Assembly (NCBI GenBank): GCA_940671915.1
Contig: CALNVZ010000649.1
Span: 5,494,958 to 5,558,957, forward strand
DNA from: Paracentrotus lividus
Lineage: Eukaryota; Echinodermata; Echinoidea; Camarodonta; Echinidae
Direction of reading: 5' to 3'
DNA length: 64,000 bases
Shown here: positions 34,941-45,672 of the stretch, in pieces
How positions within the stretch are numbered: position 1 is the stretch's first letter
Layout of the letters: each line of letters opens with the position of its first letter
Program-made: the position numbers and the translations under genes
The notes under the pieces: model-generated
Seen by the model: only the letters and a program-made list of their open reading frames with translations
What the model was told of the DNA's origin: nothing
Databases searched by the model: none

Positions 34941-36026
34941 CATCATCACCCCATTGAAACGCGTGTTAATTCCACAACAGGTATCCTTATGGGTTGTCCA
35001 TGAACCTAGACTTAAACCGGCCCATGGATCCTACCATGTTTCGTCCATCAACTCCTATGATTGATATCTTGTGAATTTCACAGTTTACATCTCAGCATAC
35101 CAAACACATGTCTTTAGGCTATTACCCCTATCCTAAGAAAACACCATTACATGAACTACAGAGGCATCCTTGTCAATTGCTTTATGGATGGATTTGTAAT
35201 AGATCCCCATTTGACTTTTTGGGGTCCCCATTTAGATTAGAATATGTATATGAAGACTATTTAGCTTTATGAAGAAATTGTATCAAGTCTGAACATTATA
35301 TGCATACCACAAAATATGAAGAAGTGAAATGGGGTGAAAATTACAAGCATCAAATGAAAATTATTTTAATGAATTTATTATGATTAAAGTAAAATTATGT
35401 AACTATTGGCAAGGACTATTTATTGTAAAGGGGGTTTTGATGTATTCAGTGATTTTAGCTTTCAAAGAGACCTGTGCCATTTTATATGGTTTGATTTGAG
35501 TTATATTTCACATTTATATCCACCTCAAATGAAGTTCAGTGTATGCATAGACACAAATTCATCCAACCAAATTTAATTATCAACATACAATGAAGTCATA
35601 GTGTCATTAATCAAAGGGGAATTTGAAGGAAAAAGAATCAACAAATAAAAATGAAACTCATAATTTTCCATTTGATTTGAAGTAATAATAGGAGAAGAAT
35701 ACATTGTTTTAAGGTAAAAAAGACATAACTCATAATTTTGAATGATCTGGTGAAACCAGATAGTCCCTGTATTAAGTCAAGTGCAAGAGAGTATCCAATA
35801 CTCAATTGGCCTCATCCGGACTTACAGCCTTTTTGCTTTTATCAGACAATATTTGCCATTGAGGTAGGATGTCATCTTACCTTCACAAGTTTCATAATAA
35901 TTACATTAAGTTGTAATCAAGAAAAGGTGACAGATTCAAACATGATGACATATTGTGAAGATAATTATATGACAATAGTGGTATTATTATTACTTTAATA
36001 ATCTCTAGTGGTGTCTGTCTCCAGTA
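34941..36026. other. Intronic stretch, nothing recognised
   Basis: AT-rich unique DNA. The 86-codon frame at 35738-35998 lacks splice signals and coding composition. Confidence 0.45.
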
Positions 36027-36162
36027 GGGCATTTCATCAAAGGACTTGTAGGACATTTTATCCGACAAATTTGCTCTCAGCCAATCAGATGCAAGCATTT
36101 CAGTAGCTTATAACAGTTTGTCGGATAAAACGTCCGACAAGTCCTTTCATGAAACGCCCCCC
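36027..36162. mobile_element. Palindromic MITE (GGGCATTTCATNAAAGGACTT ends)
   Basis: The left arm (GGGCATTTCAT, then AAAGGACTTGTAGGACATTT and TATCCGACAAA) pairs with the right arm (TTGTCGGATAAAACGTCCGA, then CAAGTCCTTTCATGAAACGCCC) over about 45 bases. A 50-base centre holds GCCAATCAGATGCAAGCATT. A second copy, lacking the right arm, lies at 39152-39250. Confidence 0.8.
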
Positions 36163-36665
36163 AGATCTCTCTCTCTCTTTCTCACACACACACACACGCA
36201 CACACACACTCATTCGCTCTCCTACTTCTATATCTCTCTTTCTCGACATTCAATCTTTCTCCTAACATATCTCTTCATCACTTTTTGTTCTGGTGTATCC
36301 CTCTTTCCTCCTTTTCTTTCTCTATCTCTCTTCTTATTAATTCTATCTCTTCATCTTTTTCTCTTCTGCTTTACTGTTGGTTTTCTCATTCTGTTTCTCT
36401 CTTTCCCTTTATGCAATATCTCTCCTTGTATGTATCTCTTCATCTCTCTCTCTCCTCTGCTTCTATCTCTCTTTTCTCTGCCTCTTTTATTGTTTTTATC
36501 TTTCTCTTTCTCCTTCTCTCTCTTTCCTCTTATCCACTCTCCCCTTTCTCCCTCCATCTCCCCTCCCTCCTTCTCCCCCTTCTCCCCTGCTCTCCCACTT
36601 CTCCCCTGCTCTCCCACTCTCGCAATCTCTCTTTACTCCTTCAATTCTATTTTAACCCTCTCTCT
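36163..36665. repeat. (CT)n/(CA)n microsatellite tract
   Basis: CT-rich throughout, with a CACACACACACA run near 36183-36208. The 199-codon Ser/Leu frame over it is an artefact. Confidence 0.9.
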
Positions 36666-37276
36666 TTTTCAACTATGGATGGCAGCAGACACTTTCTCTT
36701 CCTCTGCAATTTGCTGATTGAAACACAATTGGTTAATCAGCTTGACTAGGCAAGACATGGAGAGATGTGTGACCAGTTTTGACCTTAAGCGTTGACGTCA
36801 TTTAAATCTTGGGGGGAGGGGAGGGGGCTACAAGTAAGAAGTTAGGGAATGATGACAAAATGATGATACTATACTGCTCTGGTTATGGTCCTCGTCCCCA
36901 CCTTCTGAAAAGCAGATGTACTGGGTTTTTTTTAGCAGCAGCCAAATGCTAGACATGAAATCTTAATTCCATACAGTTAATCATCACATGGGGATAATAC
37001 CCATATACATAGAGCTGATTTTAGAGCACTTAGAACACTTTTTTTTAATTTTTTTTTATTAACTTGTAACAGGTTATTTTATTCGTTCCAGTATACAGAT
37101 ACAAGCAATTGTTGATAAATTGACCCAGTTGTCTTTGAACCTATTGGAAATATACAATTGGTATGAAATTAAATGGTAAAAGTTGGAAACATTTTTTTTT
37201 ATAGTATGAAGATTAGTCACAACCTGTTAATGCTTATTATTTACATAAAGCAGGAAAAAAAAGAGGCTTTTTTGGT

Positions 37277-37580
37277 GCTGTAGATCTTGAGATATGATTA
37301 GTTTTCTACAATCAATAAAAATTCATTTGCTAAAACCGTTCCATGCCTTTGTGTAGGTTTCGGGCATAAGGCTAAGCCATCAAAATGACTGGTGAATGGT
37401 GTGTGTAAATTTAATTCTATCGTCATCACCTAAAAATTAGCATAAATTTTGTTCTACAAAAGCGACTTATTTGAAATATATTGTATCAGCAAGAAAAATA
37501 TATTCCATTTCATTTGATACCATACACATAGCATGTGAAAAGATTTCATGCCTAATTTATTTTCTCCCAGATTGTACCAT
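37277..37580 (+). repeat. Dispersed ~310-bp repeat, copy 1
   Basis: Shares ordered blocks with 40853-41185: GCTGTAG, TCTTGAGATATGATTA, TTTTCTACAAT, CCTTTGTGTAGGTTT, CATAC(C)ACATACACATA and GATTTCATNCCT. Diverged and non-coding. No ends resolved, family unknown. Confidence 0.62.
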
Positions 37581-37665
37581 TTTTTTTGAGGCAGTCTGTA
37601 CCTTAATTAAAACTTTTTAAAAATTATATCTGGCTGTAGTTATGCTGCAGACAGACCAATACGTA

Positions 37666-37921
37666 AGTGTCATAGTCTAGTGGTCATATCACTTGACTGG
37701 GGATGCAAAGGTCATGAGTTCGAATCCTGGCACCAGCACTTATGTCCACTTCACCCAGGTGCAAATGGGTACCCGGGAGGATAATTCCATATGGGCGCCA
37801 GGCAAGTATGGAATGAATCCTGTGAACGGGGTAATAATATTCTGTAAAGCGCTTTGAGCAGTTTAATTGGAAATGTGGTATATAAATAGCCAGAAATTAT
37901 TATCATTATTATTATCATTTA
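37666..37921 (+). mobile_element. tRNA-derived SINE, near full length
   Basis: The head has box A TAGTCTAGTGG (37673-37683) and box B GTTCGAATCC (37718-37727), the internal pol III promoter. A middle part with GGTACCCGGGAGGATAATTC is followed by a 3' part with TGTAAAGCGCTTTGAGCA (about 37842-37860) and TATATAAAT, then an (ATT)n-like tail. The GCGCTTTGAGC and TATATAAAT tail is common to SINEs of several deuterostomes and is thought to be used for copying by a partner LINE. About 255 bp. No clear target duplication was found. Confidence 0.85.
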
Positions 37922-38445
37922 GGGGTTCATTCTAAATTTTATGTTTTTGTACGTTCCTACCATGCTTGATATGTAACATGATGTAGATTATATACTGCCC
38001 TAAAAAAAAAAAAAAAAAAAAAAACTTTCAAAATATGTCATTGTACAACAGAGTCCCAAAACGAATCTCCAAATAGGAAAAATATGATAAGTACAGACTT
38101 TTTGCCAAATATGGGCATTAAAAAACTTGTATTCGTCAGAAAGCAACAAGACTGAGGAAGGAGGGGAATTGTGAGTCTCATGAGAGGAAGGGGTGGGAGG
38201 GGGAAGGAGGGAAAAAGGAGGTCATAAAAATTTTCTCATATTTCAACTGTTTAAAAAAAAAAATTTTATTTGACAAACGTCTTGAGGAAGTAATTACAAA
38301 ACGGCCAGTTGACTTTTACTCGCTCAATAAAGAAACCCCTAAATGATGCAGGTCACGATAAAATCAGAACAACTTTGGAAAAAGAAAGGGGTGCTTTATT
38401 AGCCAGATGATGTGTCTTTATTTTTGTAAAGAAATTTGAACTACG

Positions 38446-38545
38446 AAGGAAACTGACCAGAAATATATATGATAAAAATGAGCCCCAAAAATAGGATTCT
38501 ATCAGGATCTGAACCTGAGACTTCCTTACTAAGACAGGCACTTCT
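38446..38545 (-). mobile_element. Decayed tRNA-SINE fragment
   Basis: On the minus strand, AGTCTCAGGTTCAGATCC is a worn box B; the box A side has been lost. The adjoining GAAGGAAACTGACCAGAAAT is the same sequence as the arm of the hairpin at 1125-1198. Related to the unit at 901-980. Confidence 0.5.
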
Positions 38546-39151
38546 TTTTCAAATTTGAATTAACTGACAGCTGCAAAATTTCCAATCAAATATTTATCTT
38601 ATTCATGTATTGAATTTTTATTCAATAATTATGGAATCATACCTTAATTTTGTCATTATATTGAGTGTACAGATATTTGCTCCTCATATTATTTCATCTA
38701 CATGTATGATGTATGGTTACGGTTAGGGTTGCAATATAGGAATTTAGATTTGTTTTAGGGTTAGGCATAGCAATAAATTAGGAAACTGTAATAATCATAA
38801 TAATATTTTGATAATGTTTTTACAATGTAGTTCTCCTCAATAACAGAGCTTTGTCACATGGTTTGCTCCTACTTATCATGATAATTGAAACCCATTTCTC
38901 TTTCAAGTGAATATGAAGTTTGGATCATACTTGTGCAAATCCTGCCCAATTTGTTGAACCCTAACAATAAATTTTAGCGAAGGCAGTCAATCACCAGAGA
39001 CTATGCATTGCCAAGTTGATTTGTTCCGATTTGCCTAACAAGTACTGATTTCCCTCTCCGACAATTGGTTCAAGAGGTCTCTTCCTAATGATAACACTTA
39101 CACATGTTTATATTTTAAATAAGGAGAAAGGATAATTGTTTGTCTGGCAGG

Positions 39152-39250
39152 GGGGCATTTCATGAAAGAACTTGTCTGACGTTTTATCTGACAAATTTTC
39201 TCTCAGCCAATCAGGTGCAAGCATTTCAGTAGCTTGTAACAGTTGTCAGT
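39152..39250. mobile_element. Partial copy of the 36027 palindromic MITE
   Basis: GGGCATTTCATGAAAGAACT, TTTTATCTGACAAA, CAGCCAATCAGGTGCAAGCA and TTTCAGTAGCTTGTAACAG match in order; the right arm is missing after about 39250. Confidence 0.72.
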
Positions 39251-39752
39251 GAGAACCAGGGAATATTTGTTATTTGAAATGTTCCCCTGGATGATGGAAG
39301 AGGGAGGACAAAGGATGTTCCAAAGAGGCGTTGAAATCCTAGATTTGAGTGGCCGGATTTGTTAAAAATTATAGGCCTAATTGCAAATCTAAACCTTATG
39401 CGGGGTGCTTGTCAGATTGAACAAATTTGTCAGAATTCTTACATGAGAAATCCAATTTGTTTTGTATTTTTATAATGTTTGCTTGTAAAAAAAGAAATGT
39501 TAAAGAGAAGTAGAGAAATTTGATTAAAGATGGTAGTTTGAAGGTTTTAAACATCTTATTGGTCAAAAAACATCTTGGCGATTCTATTCTTCTTTAGCAT
39601 AGAGCATCAGTTTCAAATTCAAGTTAGTAAAGGGCATATTTTTTAACATACTGTTAATACCACTGTATCACAGAACATAGAATAAATTGATAGTACTTCA
39701 GTATAATCTGTATCTGTTGTGAAGCTGTCACATTTCGGTGGACGTTCATTTA

Positions 39753-39936
39753 GGCGACTTACCAAAAGATAAAACCGCGGCCTGCTGCGTGGATGCCGCA
39801 CTTTAAACCGGATGTACTAACCCCCTCCTATTAAGTCAATGGAAGAATGATAGGGGGATGGTGTATCCGGCATATAATCCCGCTATGTGGCCTCGTTCAC
39901 GCAGGTGGCCGCGGCTTTATCTTTCGGTAAGGCGCC
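39753..39936. mobile_element. PIF/Harbinger-like MITE, 184 bp
   Basis: The left end GGCGACTTACCAAAAGATAA, then AACCGCGGCC, is complementary with few mismatches to the right end (GGCCGCGGCTTTATCTTTCG, then GTAAGGCGCC). TTA lies on both sides (39750-39752, 39937-39939). CpG- and GC-rich in an AT-rich setting. No gene. Confidence 0.8.
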
Positions 39937-40105
39937 TTATAGGCATTATCCGTCAAAGCGGTTTGAAACTTTAACATTAGATGTTCTCGCTAGAAATTGA
40001 TTACGATATCTTTCCCTTGTGCGTTAATGGTCATTTGTCATGTGCGGCATATGAGGTTTGATCGGAAGTTGGTCGTGAATTTGTCCTGTCAATATGCAAT
40101 GCAGT

Positions 40106-40248
40106 TCTAGGACACCTACCCCTTGACAATTAGCCCCGTACAATTATCCCCACAAAAACCTACTCCCTAAATCTATACCTAACCCTAACCCTATTTTGGG
40201 GGGTAGTTGTCCAGGGGAGGGGGTAATTGTCCAGAGGTAGTTGTCCTT
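40106..40248. mobile_element. GGACAATTAC-type MITE, copy 2 (inverted)
   Basis: CTAGGACACCTACCCC on the left and GGTAGTTGTCC on the right. The centre CCTAACCCTAACCCTATTTT is the complement of the centre of copy 3. The CCCTAA words belong to this repeat and are not telomeric. Confidence 0.62.
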
Positions 40249-40852
40249 ATATGATGCGATGTATATGCAACGGTGCCTCATTGATGTAAACATGTAAAGA
40301 AACAACCAAGTAAAGTACACAAATGGGAGAAAGCGCACAGCCATCGAACAAGGACCAAATCTTGCTATCAGTTTCTCATCCGTTGACCTTACCTCCTGGC
40401 GCTGTCTGACGGCGACAAAGGCTTTCTGGCTCTGACGCTTATTAAGCAGAAGACAATTCATTTAATGCCGTTCTTACTCCTGGGGAAAATGTCTGTCAAG
40501 CAGAACAGGATGTTCATCATCATAGCTTGCGAAGGGGATCTTATTATCTGTGGGGAAGGAAATGTCGCTAGTGATGTTAATGTTTCTTAGGGGAGAGATA
40601 CGTCTCGGGACGTCACCTTAGCCAAACAGCAATGGGGAGGGCGGCTGGGTGACTCAGGACCATTCCAAATCCGGGGATTTTCGTTCGATTGTTTTAGGAT
40701 ATTTTGAGGTTTTGCGTATGTTTCGTCTCGTGATTGTGTCTGTTTTCTCACATCCTGGAATATGCCGGATATTAATTCATAAATGCGGGTGTTTATACTC
40801 GTATGGAATTAAGCTAATTATGCCACCCCTTGGCTTTTTCCTTTTATAGACA

Positions 40853-41185
40853 ATGTGCTGTAGGTCTTGAGATATGATTAATTTTCTACAATAAAAAAAA
40901 GAAAGAAAAGAAAAAAACATTTTACACATGCCTTTTCCATCCTTTGTGTAGGTTTTGAACATAAAAAGCCAAGATGTCTTTGATATGTACAAAGAGTTTG
41001 TGCAATTTTGATTTGCTCCTTGTCACACAAACTCATAACTTTTGTTGTACAAATGAAAATTTTTCAAAATAATGTGTATCTGCAAAAAAACTAAAAAAAT
41101 CACTTGGCTTTTATTTATTACCACATACACATAAAGTCTAAGATGATTTCATACCTCAATTATTTTTTCTCTTGCTTGTACAAAT
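40853..41185 (+). repeat. Dispersed ~310-bp repeat, copy 2
   Basis: Second copy of the 37277-37580 repeat, same orientation about 3.6 kb away, with an extra A/G-rich insertion near 40890-40918. Confidence 0.62.
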
Positions 41186-42107
41186 TTGTATACAGATTGT
41201 AGATAGAAGAGTTTAAAGGCACTTTGAAGAATATATCGTCCATTCTTGAATCATCTTGATCCATCTAGGTGTCATGATTTATTTTCATTCCATTTTCTAT
41301 TTATTTTTTTCATAGCACAAAGAGATATGATATTGTTTTAATTTGGTGCTATTTAAGAATTGGCTATTATTATTATTTATAATATATATCTCTTTCGGCT
41401 ATAAATTCCCATGTTTTTAAGTGCAATGGATATGAGGAAACAATTGTTTTTATGGATGTGACGTGATTCAGGATAAATATGAACTGCGTAGGAAAATGTA
41501 ATGAGAGACAAGGGAAATATAAAGAATGATCTTGTGAAATGTATATATAGAGAGAGGGGGGCATAGAGCCAAGTGGAAATATATAGAAACAAAGGAAAGA
41601 GTGGGTTAGGAGAGAGGAATAGAGAAACAAGGAGAGAGAAAGAGAGAAAGAGAGAGAAACTGGGGAGGGGGTGGAGATTTCAGGAACAAGAGAGATAATT
41701 AAGATTACAAATTTTGAATCTTTGAAGGCAGACTACGTATAAGTTAACAAAATATCCTGGCACTGGAATTTCCCACTCATACCACTTGATTTTCATAGAA
41801 AAAATTGTATATGTTATAAGTGCTTATATCCCAAACAGATCTATAGTGTCTTTTCTTAGATGTGTTTAAGTACACCATATTTATGTTTGATTATTTGATA
41901 GCTACATGTGCAGTATGTATTGGGGTCTTGTAAGGAGAACATTGATATTCTGGCATCTTGATATATCTTAGCAACATGAATTATAAAAGGAGTGGTCGAA
42001 TTTTTGGTGATTTCTCTGTTTTTGTGGATATTTTTCCAGAGGAGTCTGATTGTTTATTGATGGGAGAGGTATGTCCTGCATTTTTGAAACATTTTATAGT
42101 CTGTTGA
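41186..42107. other. Intronic stretch with a GA patch
   Basis: Unique AT-rich DNA with GA-rich sequence at about 41545-41690. No exon or element ends were recognised. Confidence 0.45.
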
Positions 42108-42111
42108 TTAA

Positions 42112-42280
42112 CCACTTGACTGCTGCATGGTGCTAATTGCACAGTACGGGTATGACTAGCGTGGCACCAGCGCATCCCAACAGACAAAGCTCAGACAAGC
42201 ATGATCACGTAATATGACGTGGGCCGCGCACAGTGTACAAAAACAAAGCACGTAATATTACGTGGTCCGCAGCCAAGAGG
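42112..42280. mobile_element. TTAA-flanked MITE, 169 bp
   Basis: CCACTTGACTGCTGC on the left and GCAGCCAAGAGG on the right are imperfect inverted ends next to TTAA (42108-42111, 42281-42284). Inside, CACGTAATATGACGTGGGCC and CACGTAATATTACGTGGTCC form a short direct repeat rich in ACGT. Non-coding. Confidence 0.6.
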
Positions 42281-42659
42281 TTAAGAGGAAATGTTATGGC
42301 TTTGGGCTCAACATTTTTTTCTGCTGAGAAGATTGATGTGCGATTGATCCACAATATAATGAATTTGAAAGGATATGAATGGAGTCACTGCATTATGATA
42401 TACCTGTATACAGATTCAAATTCAGATTACATTTTACTCACTTCCACCAGAAATAACATTACATTTCTTCGTATTTTCATTTAAAAAGGAGAGAAAAGTA
42501 AACATTAAATTTGAATATGCACTTATTTTTCATTATACTCACGAGAAATAAGTAAGTATGGTTTGTCATAAATCCTAAGAAAGATATGGCGTGCTTGTAG
42601 AATGTGGAGTATGGCTCCTGAAAATGTACTCATATTCAAAAGTATTGTTTTGCTGATTT

Positions 42660-43130
42660 GTAAAGACTTCATTAAAAGTTAAATATAACAATGAATCCAC
42701 CTTGCAATTTATTAGGATTACTGTCAATAACATGAAATTGACCCACGTACAATCGATTTATATGGAACAATAATCGTGTGGAATAATTTCAAGCACAGAC
42801 CTCTGCTTTTATGATGTATTTTTGACTTATTCTAATTTCTAAAATCAATTGATTTTGAAACAACACAAAATAAGAAGTCTTAGAAATGTGCTTTAAAAAT
42901 ATACTTCATCAAAAGTTAAATATAAAGAATAATTCTATTTTGCAATTTATTAGGATTACTGTTAACAGCAAATTAAGCCACGTACAATCAATTTATGGAA
43001 CACATTTTTTGGAATTGTTTCAAACAAAGACCTCTGCTTTTATGATGTATTTCTGACTTATTCTAATTTCTAAAATCAATTGATTTTGAAACAACAGAAA
43101 ATAAGATATCTTAGAAATGTGCATTACAAA
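42660..43130. repeat. ~235-bp tandem duplication
   Basis: Copies at 42660-42896 and 42897-43130 share nearly all of their sequence, including TTGCAATTTATTAGGATTAC, ACCTCTGCTTTTATGATGTA and CTAAAATCAATTGATTTTGA. It lies about 450 bp upstream of exon B. Confidence 0.9.
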
Positions 43131-43452
43131 AAATTATATATTTGTATTGGTGATTGACAGTTACATTTTTGTTGCTTTAATATTTATGTATGAATAAACT
43201 TTGCTGCAATTTTGGGTTGGTAGTTGTGTATTTTGCTGTGTGTTAAAACTTACATCTCATACAATAAGTCTGATGATTTGTTGTACAGATGGTAGTAATT
43301 ACAAATGCGTCTGCTGCCCACTATTGTTGCTCAATTGAATAACTCCTTTTTTCCTTCCCCTTCACTGATCCATTTCCACAAGTCAATAAACTGTTAATAA
43401 CTCTTTGTGCCATGCAGAGAGTGAAGAAAAAGAGGAACTCTGATTTACACAC

Positions 43453-43523
43453 TCACTCTCACTCCCCCTCTCTCTCTCTCGCTCTCTCTCTCGCTCTCGC
43501 TCTCTCTCTCGCTCTCGCTCTAG
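43453..43523. repeat. CT/CTCGCT microsatellite upstream of exon B
   Basis: A CTCTCTCGCTCTCGCTCT tract of about 70 bases ending roughly 60 bases before the exon B acceptor. Long intronic pyrimidine tracts in this position can bind polypyrimidine-tract proteins; any effect here is inference. Confidence 0.85.
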
Positions 43524-43581
43524 CCCTGTTATCCGCTCAGCAACTAATGTCCATTGCACATGTGTTGGTTTTATTCTGCAG

Positions 43582-44334
43582 GCCCTCAATAACAACAGTC
43601 CAGCTTCTGCAGGCACCGAATCGGACAGCCTTCTACAATTCTCGCCACCATGCAGAATGGTCGAGAGTGTTAACAACAACCACTCCATAGAAGAGAAAGA
43701 CGACCACCTGAGAACTTTATCCCTGGTCACCGACATCGCATCGACATCGCCGACGACGAACATGAAGATGCTGCCTCTTATCCCGGATGGTTTTGTCGAC
43801 GCGGAACATTATGACGAAGTTAATATCGGATTACGACAGACGATGTTCGATGGGAGCGTCGAGCATAAGAACAATTCAAACCACGCGCAGCAGGACTTTT
43901 TCTGTCAGTTTAACACCTCACCATCGCTCCTCGGAGGTGAGGACGACAACGACGATGATGGTGAAGAGCCGCGGCTCAGCTCTACGCACTCGTCACCGAC
44001 GCTTTCCCACCACGAGTGCATCCAAATTGACTCGACGACGTACAGCGCGCCAAACTCGCCTCACGGGAAGCCCCCCTTAAGGCACCCGAAAAAGAAGCTC
44101 GTCCGGCGTCAGTCCTCCCCACCGACCAGCACCACCAATGCGGACGATGAAGACGATGCGGAAGACATCCAGAATGTATCGCCGGACTCGCCAAGTACGA
44201 GGACCAAATTTAGGAGGAGCTTTTTCAAGCGGTTTTCCGCGGGAAACAAAGAGGAATTACAAGGCAAATCGAGGGCGCTTTCTGTGAGGGAAAGGAAAGT
44301 ACAGAAGAAGGCAGCACTACCGGAAAGCAAGAAG
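43582..44334 (+). CDS. Large internal coding exon B of an unrecognised gene
   Basis: The stretch follows a strong acceptor (TTTTATTCTGCAG) and ends at a consensus donor (AAG then GTAAGT at 44335). It is 753 bases, exactly 251 codons, phase 0 at both ends, open from the very first base (ALNNNSPASAGTESDSLL...). CpG-rich codons (TCG, ACG, GCG) set it apart from the AT-rich flanks. The peptide is hydrophilic and probably disordered: acidic runs near residues 119-129 (GEDDNDDDGEE) and 187-195, several Ser-Pro sites, a basic-Ser site RRQS (about 175-178) and a basic-aromatic stretch FRRSFFKRFS (about 210-219), then a Lys/Arg-rich end. No catalytic domain is visible; it may be the N-terminal tail of a longer signalling or membrane-associated protein. 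A Met at 43657 in good context (AGAATGG) could serve as an alternative start; a 7-codon upstream frame at 43650 overlaps it. An alternative acceptor (TTCTGCAG) at 43612 is weaker. Confidence 0.88.
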
Positions 44335-44511
44335 GTAAGTCCTAAGCTACTACATGAATGAATGCATTTTGAAATGGTGTGTACTTGGTGAATGCCTGAA
44401 GGGTGATAATCCATGTTCTACTTGAACCGGATGGTTTCTGTATTATATCTATAGATGGGAAAGAGAGATTTCAGTTGTCAACTGGTTAATATGTAAATCG
44501 TATCATATTTG
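44335..44511 (+). other. Start of the intron after exon B
   Basis: The intron opens with GTAAGTCC. Translation continues open for only eight codons past the donor before a stop, which supports splicing at 44334. From here to 64000 I examined CAG acceptors by eye (for example near 45362, 56535 and 58599); none is followed by a clean phase-0 frame with a good donor, so the next exon probably lies beyond the window. Confidence 0.6.
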
Positions 44512-44893
44512 GTTTATATCCATTTGGTCTAACAGGAGTTGGTCCAATTTTCAAGTTGTCTAACACCACATATTGCCTACCAACAGTTTGGTCTAATTTC
44601 CCCTTGTTTGAATACATACTTGGTCTAATTGCTTTTTAGTCTAATACCCAAATTGTCTACTTGCATTTTCGTCTAATTCCCAACTGAATATTTGATCTAT
44701 ATATTGCCAGTCTGTTACATGATGTGGTTTTTTAGGCAAATTAGATGTTTAACAAAATAAGTATTAGACCAATTGGAAATCAGATGAATAGGTAAAGAAG
44801 CAAACTGGCATTTAGACCAAAAGGTAATTAGACAAACTGGTTGTAGGTTAAATAGATTTAGAATATAGAATTAGACCAATTGGCAATTTACCA
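44512..44893 (+). repeat. TTGGTCTAA foldback repeat, copy 2
   Basis: Starts TATATCCATTTGGTCTAACA and ends AATTGGCAATTTACC. The left half is in TTGGTCTAA units, the right half in TTAGACCAA units. The unit order matches copies 1 and 4, including TTTTCGTCTAATTCCCAACT and TGAATATTTG near the centre. Confidence 0.82.
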
Positions 44894-45595
44894 TCATATT
44901 CCACTGTCTTGTAAGGTGTTTGATGATTGAATATAATATGAATCCTAACTAAAAGTGTAGTTCATTTGTGATTCATCACTTCAAAATTCGACACAAGTCG
45001 CCGAGCAACGATCAATTTGAGCAAGAAAGTCGCTTTTGATCATTATATTTTACATGTTGTTACTTGGGAATTATTCTGGACAAGAGTCATTTTCAATATC
45101 CCCAGCTGAATGGAATCCTAACCTACATTTTCTCATAAATATACTTAGGGTTCAGTCTTGCTTGCTCGAAATATGTTTATGCACAAAATAAAGAAAGAAG
45201 CAATTGTCAAAATAGTGTAATTAGTGTAACAGGGGTCTGGAAATGTACTTAGCGTTGATACCCTGCCAAGAGCTGAAATGTGTAAGTTTGAGTGATATTT
45301 TCATATTTTTCTGGTAACTGGTAATTCTTTGACTGATTTAGTTAATGCCTAAATGGATTTGCAGGAAAAGTGGGCTTTTTCTGCATATAGGATATCATTG
45401 AGATCCCTTATTCTGACATGATATTTAACTTGGGGTGTGTTCAATGTCCATTTTCAAATTTAAACACCGACATGATTCACGATACAAAATGCAATTACAA
45501 AAACGTAAAATCGAAGCTGATCGTGATTCAAAACGCATCTTTTTCGGCGTTTAAATTTTCCTCCGAATTGATAATTAACTGTATTTTCTTAAAAT

Positions 45596-45600
<5 letters not shown>
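44894..45600. other. Non-coding stretch, nothing recognised
   Basis: AT-rich intronic DNA; the frame at 45418-45654 has no splice signals. A (GA)n tract followed by a G run lies at about 45597-45640. Confidence 0.45.
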
Positions 45601-45635
<35 letters not shown>

Positions 45636-45672
45636 TGTGGAGGGTAGGATTTGAGGAGTTTTCATCATTTAA

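Larger units (their letters stand above)
6939..43581 (+). other. Putative 36.6-kb phase-0 intron
   Basis: Lies between the exon A donor (GTGAGT) and the exon B acceptor (TTTATTCTGCAG). It contains most of the window's repeats, listed separately, and one assembly gap, so its true length is uncertain. I found no further + strand exon inside with good splice sites and a matching open frame, but a small exon could be missed by eye. Confidence 0.5.

Noticed and set aside
40181-40196. CCCTAA words as interstitial telomere repeats
   Set aside because: Only two or three units, and the same text is the centre of a three-copy MITE family.
44109-44414. Minus-strand frames antisense to exon B
   Set aside because: They are shadows of a coding exon rich in Ser and acidic codons; no minus-strand splice sites fit.
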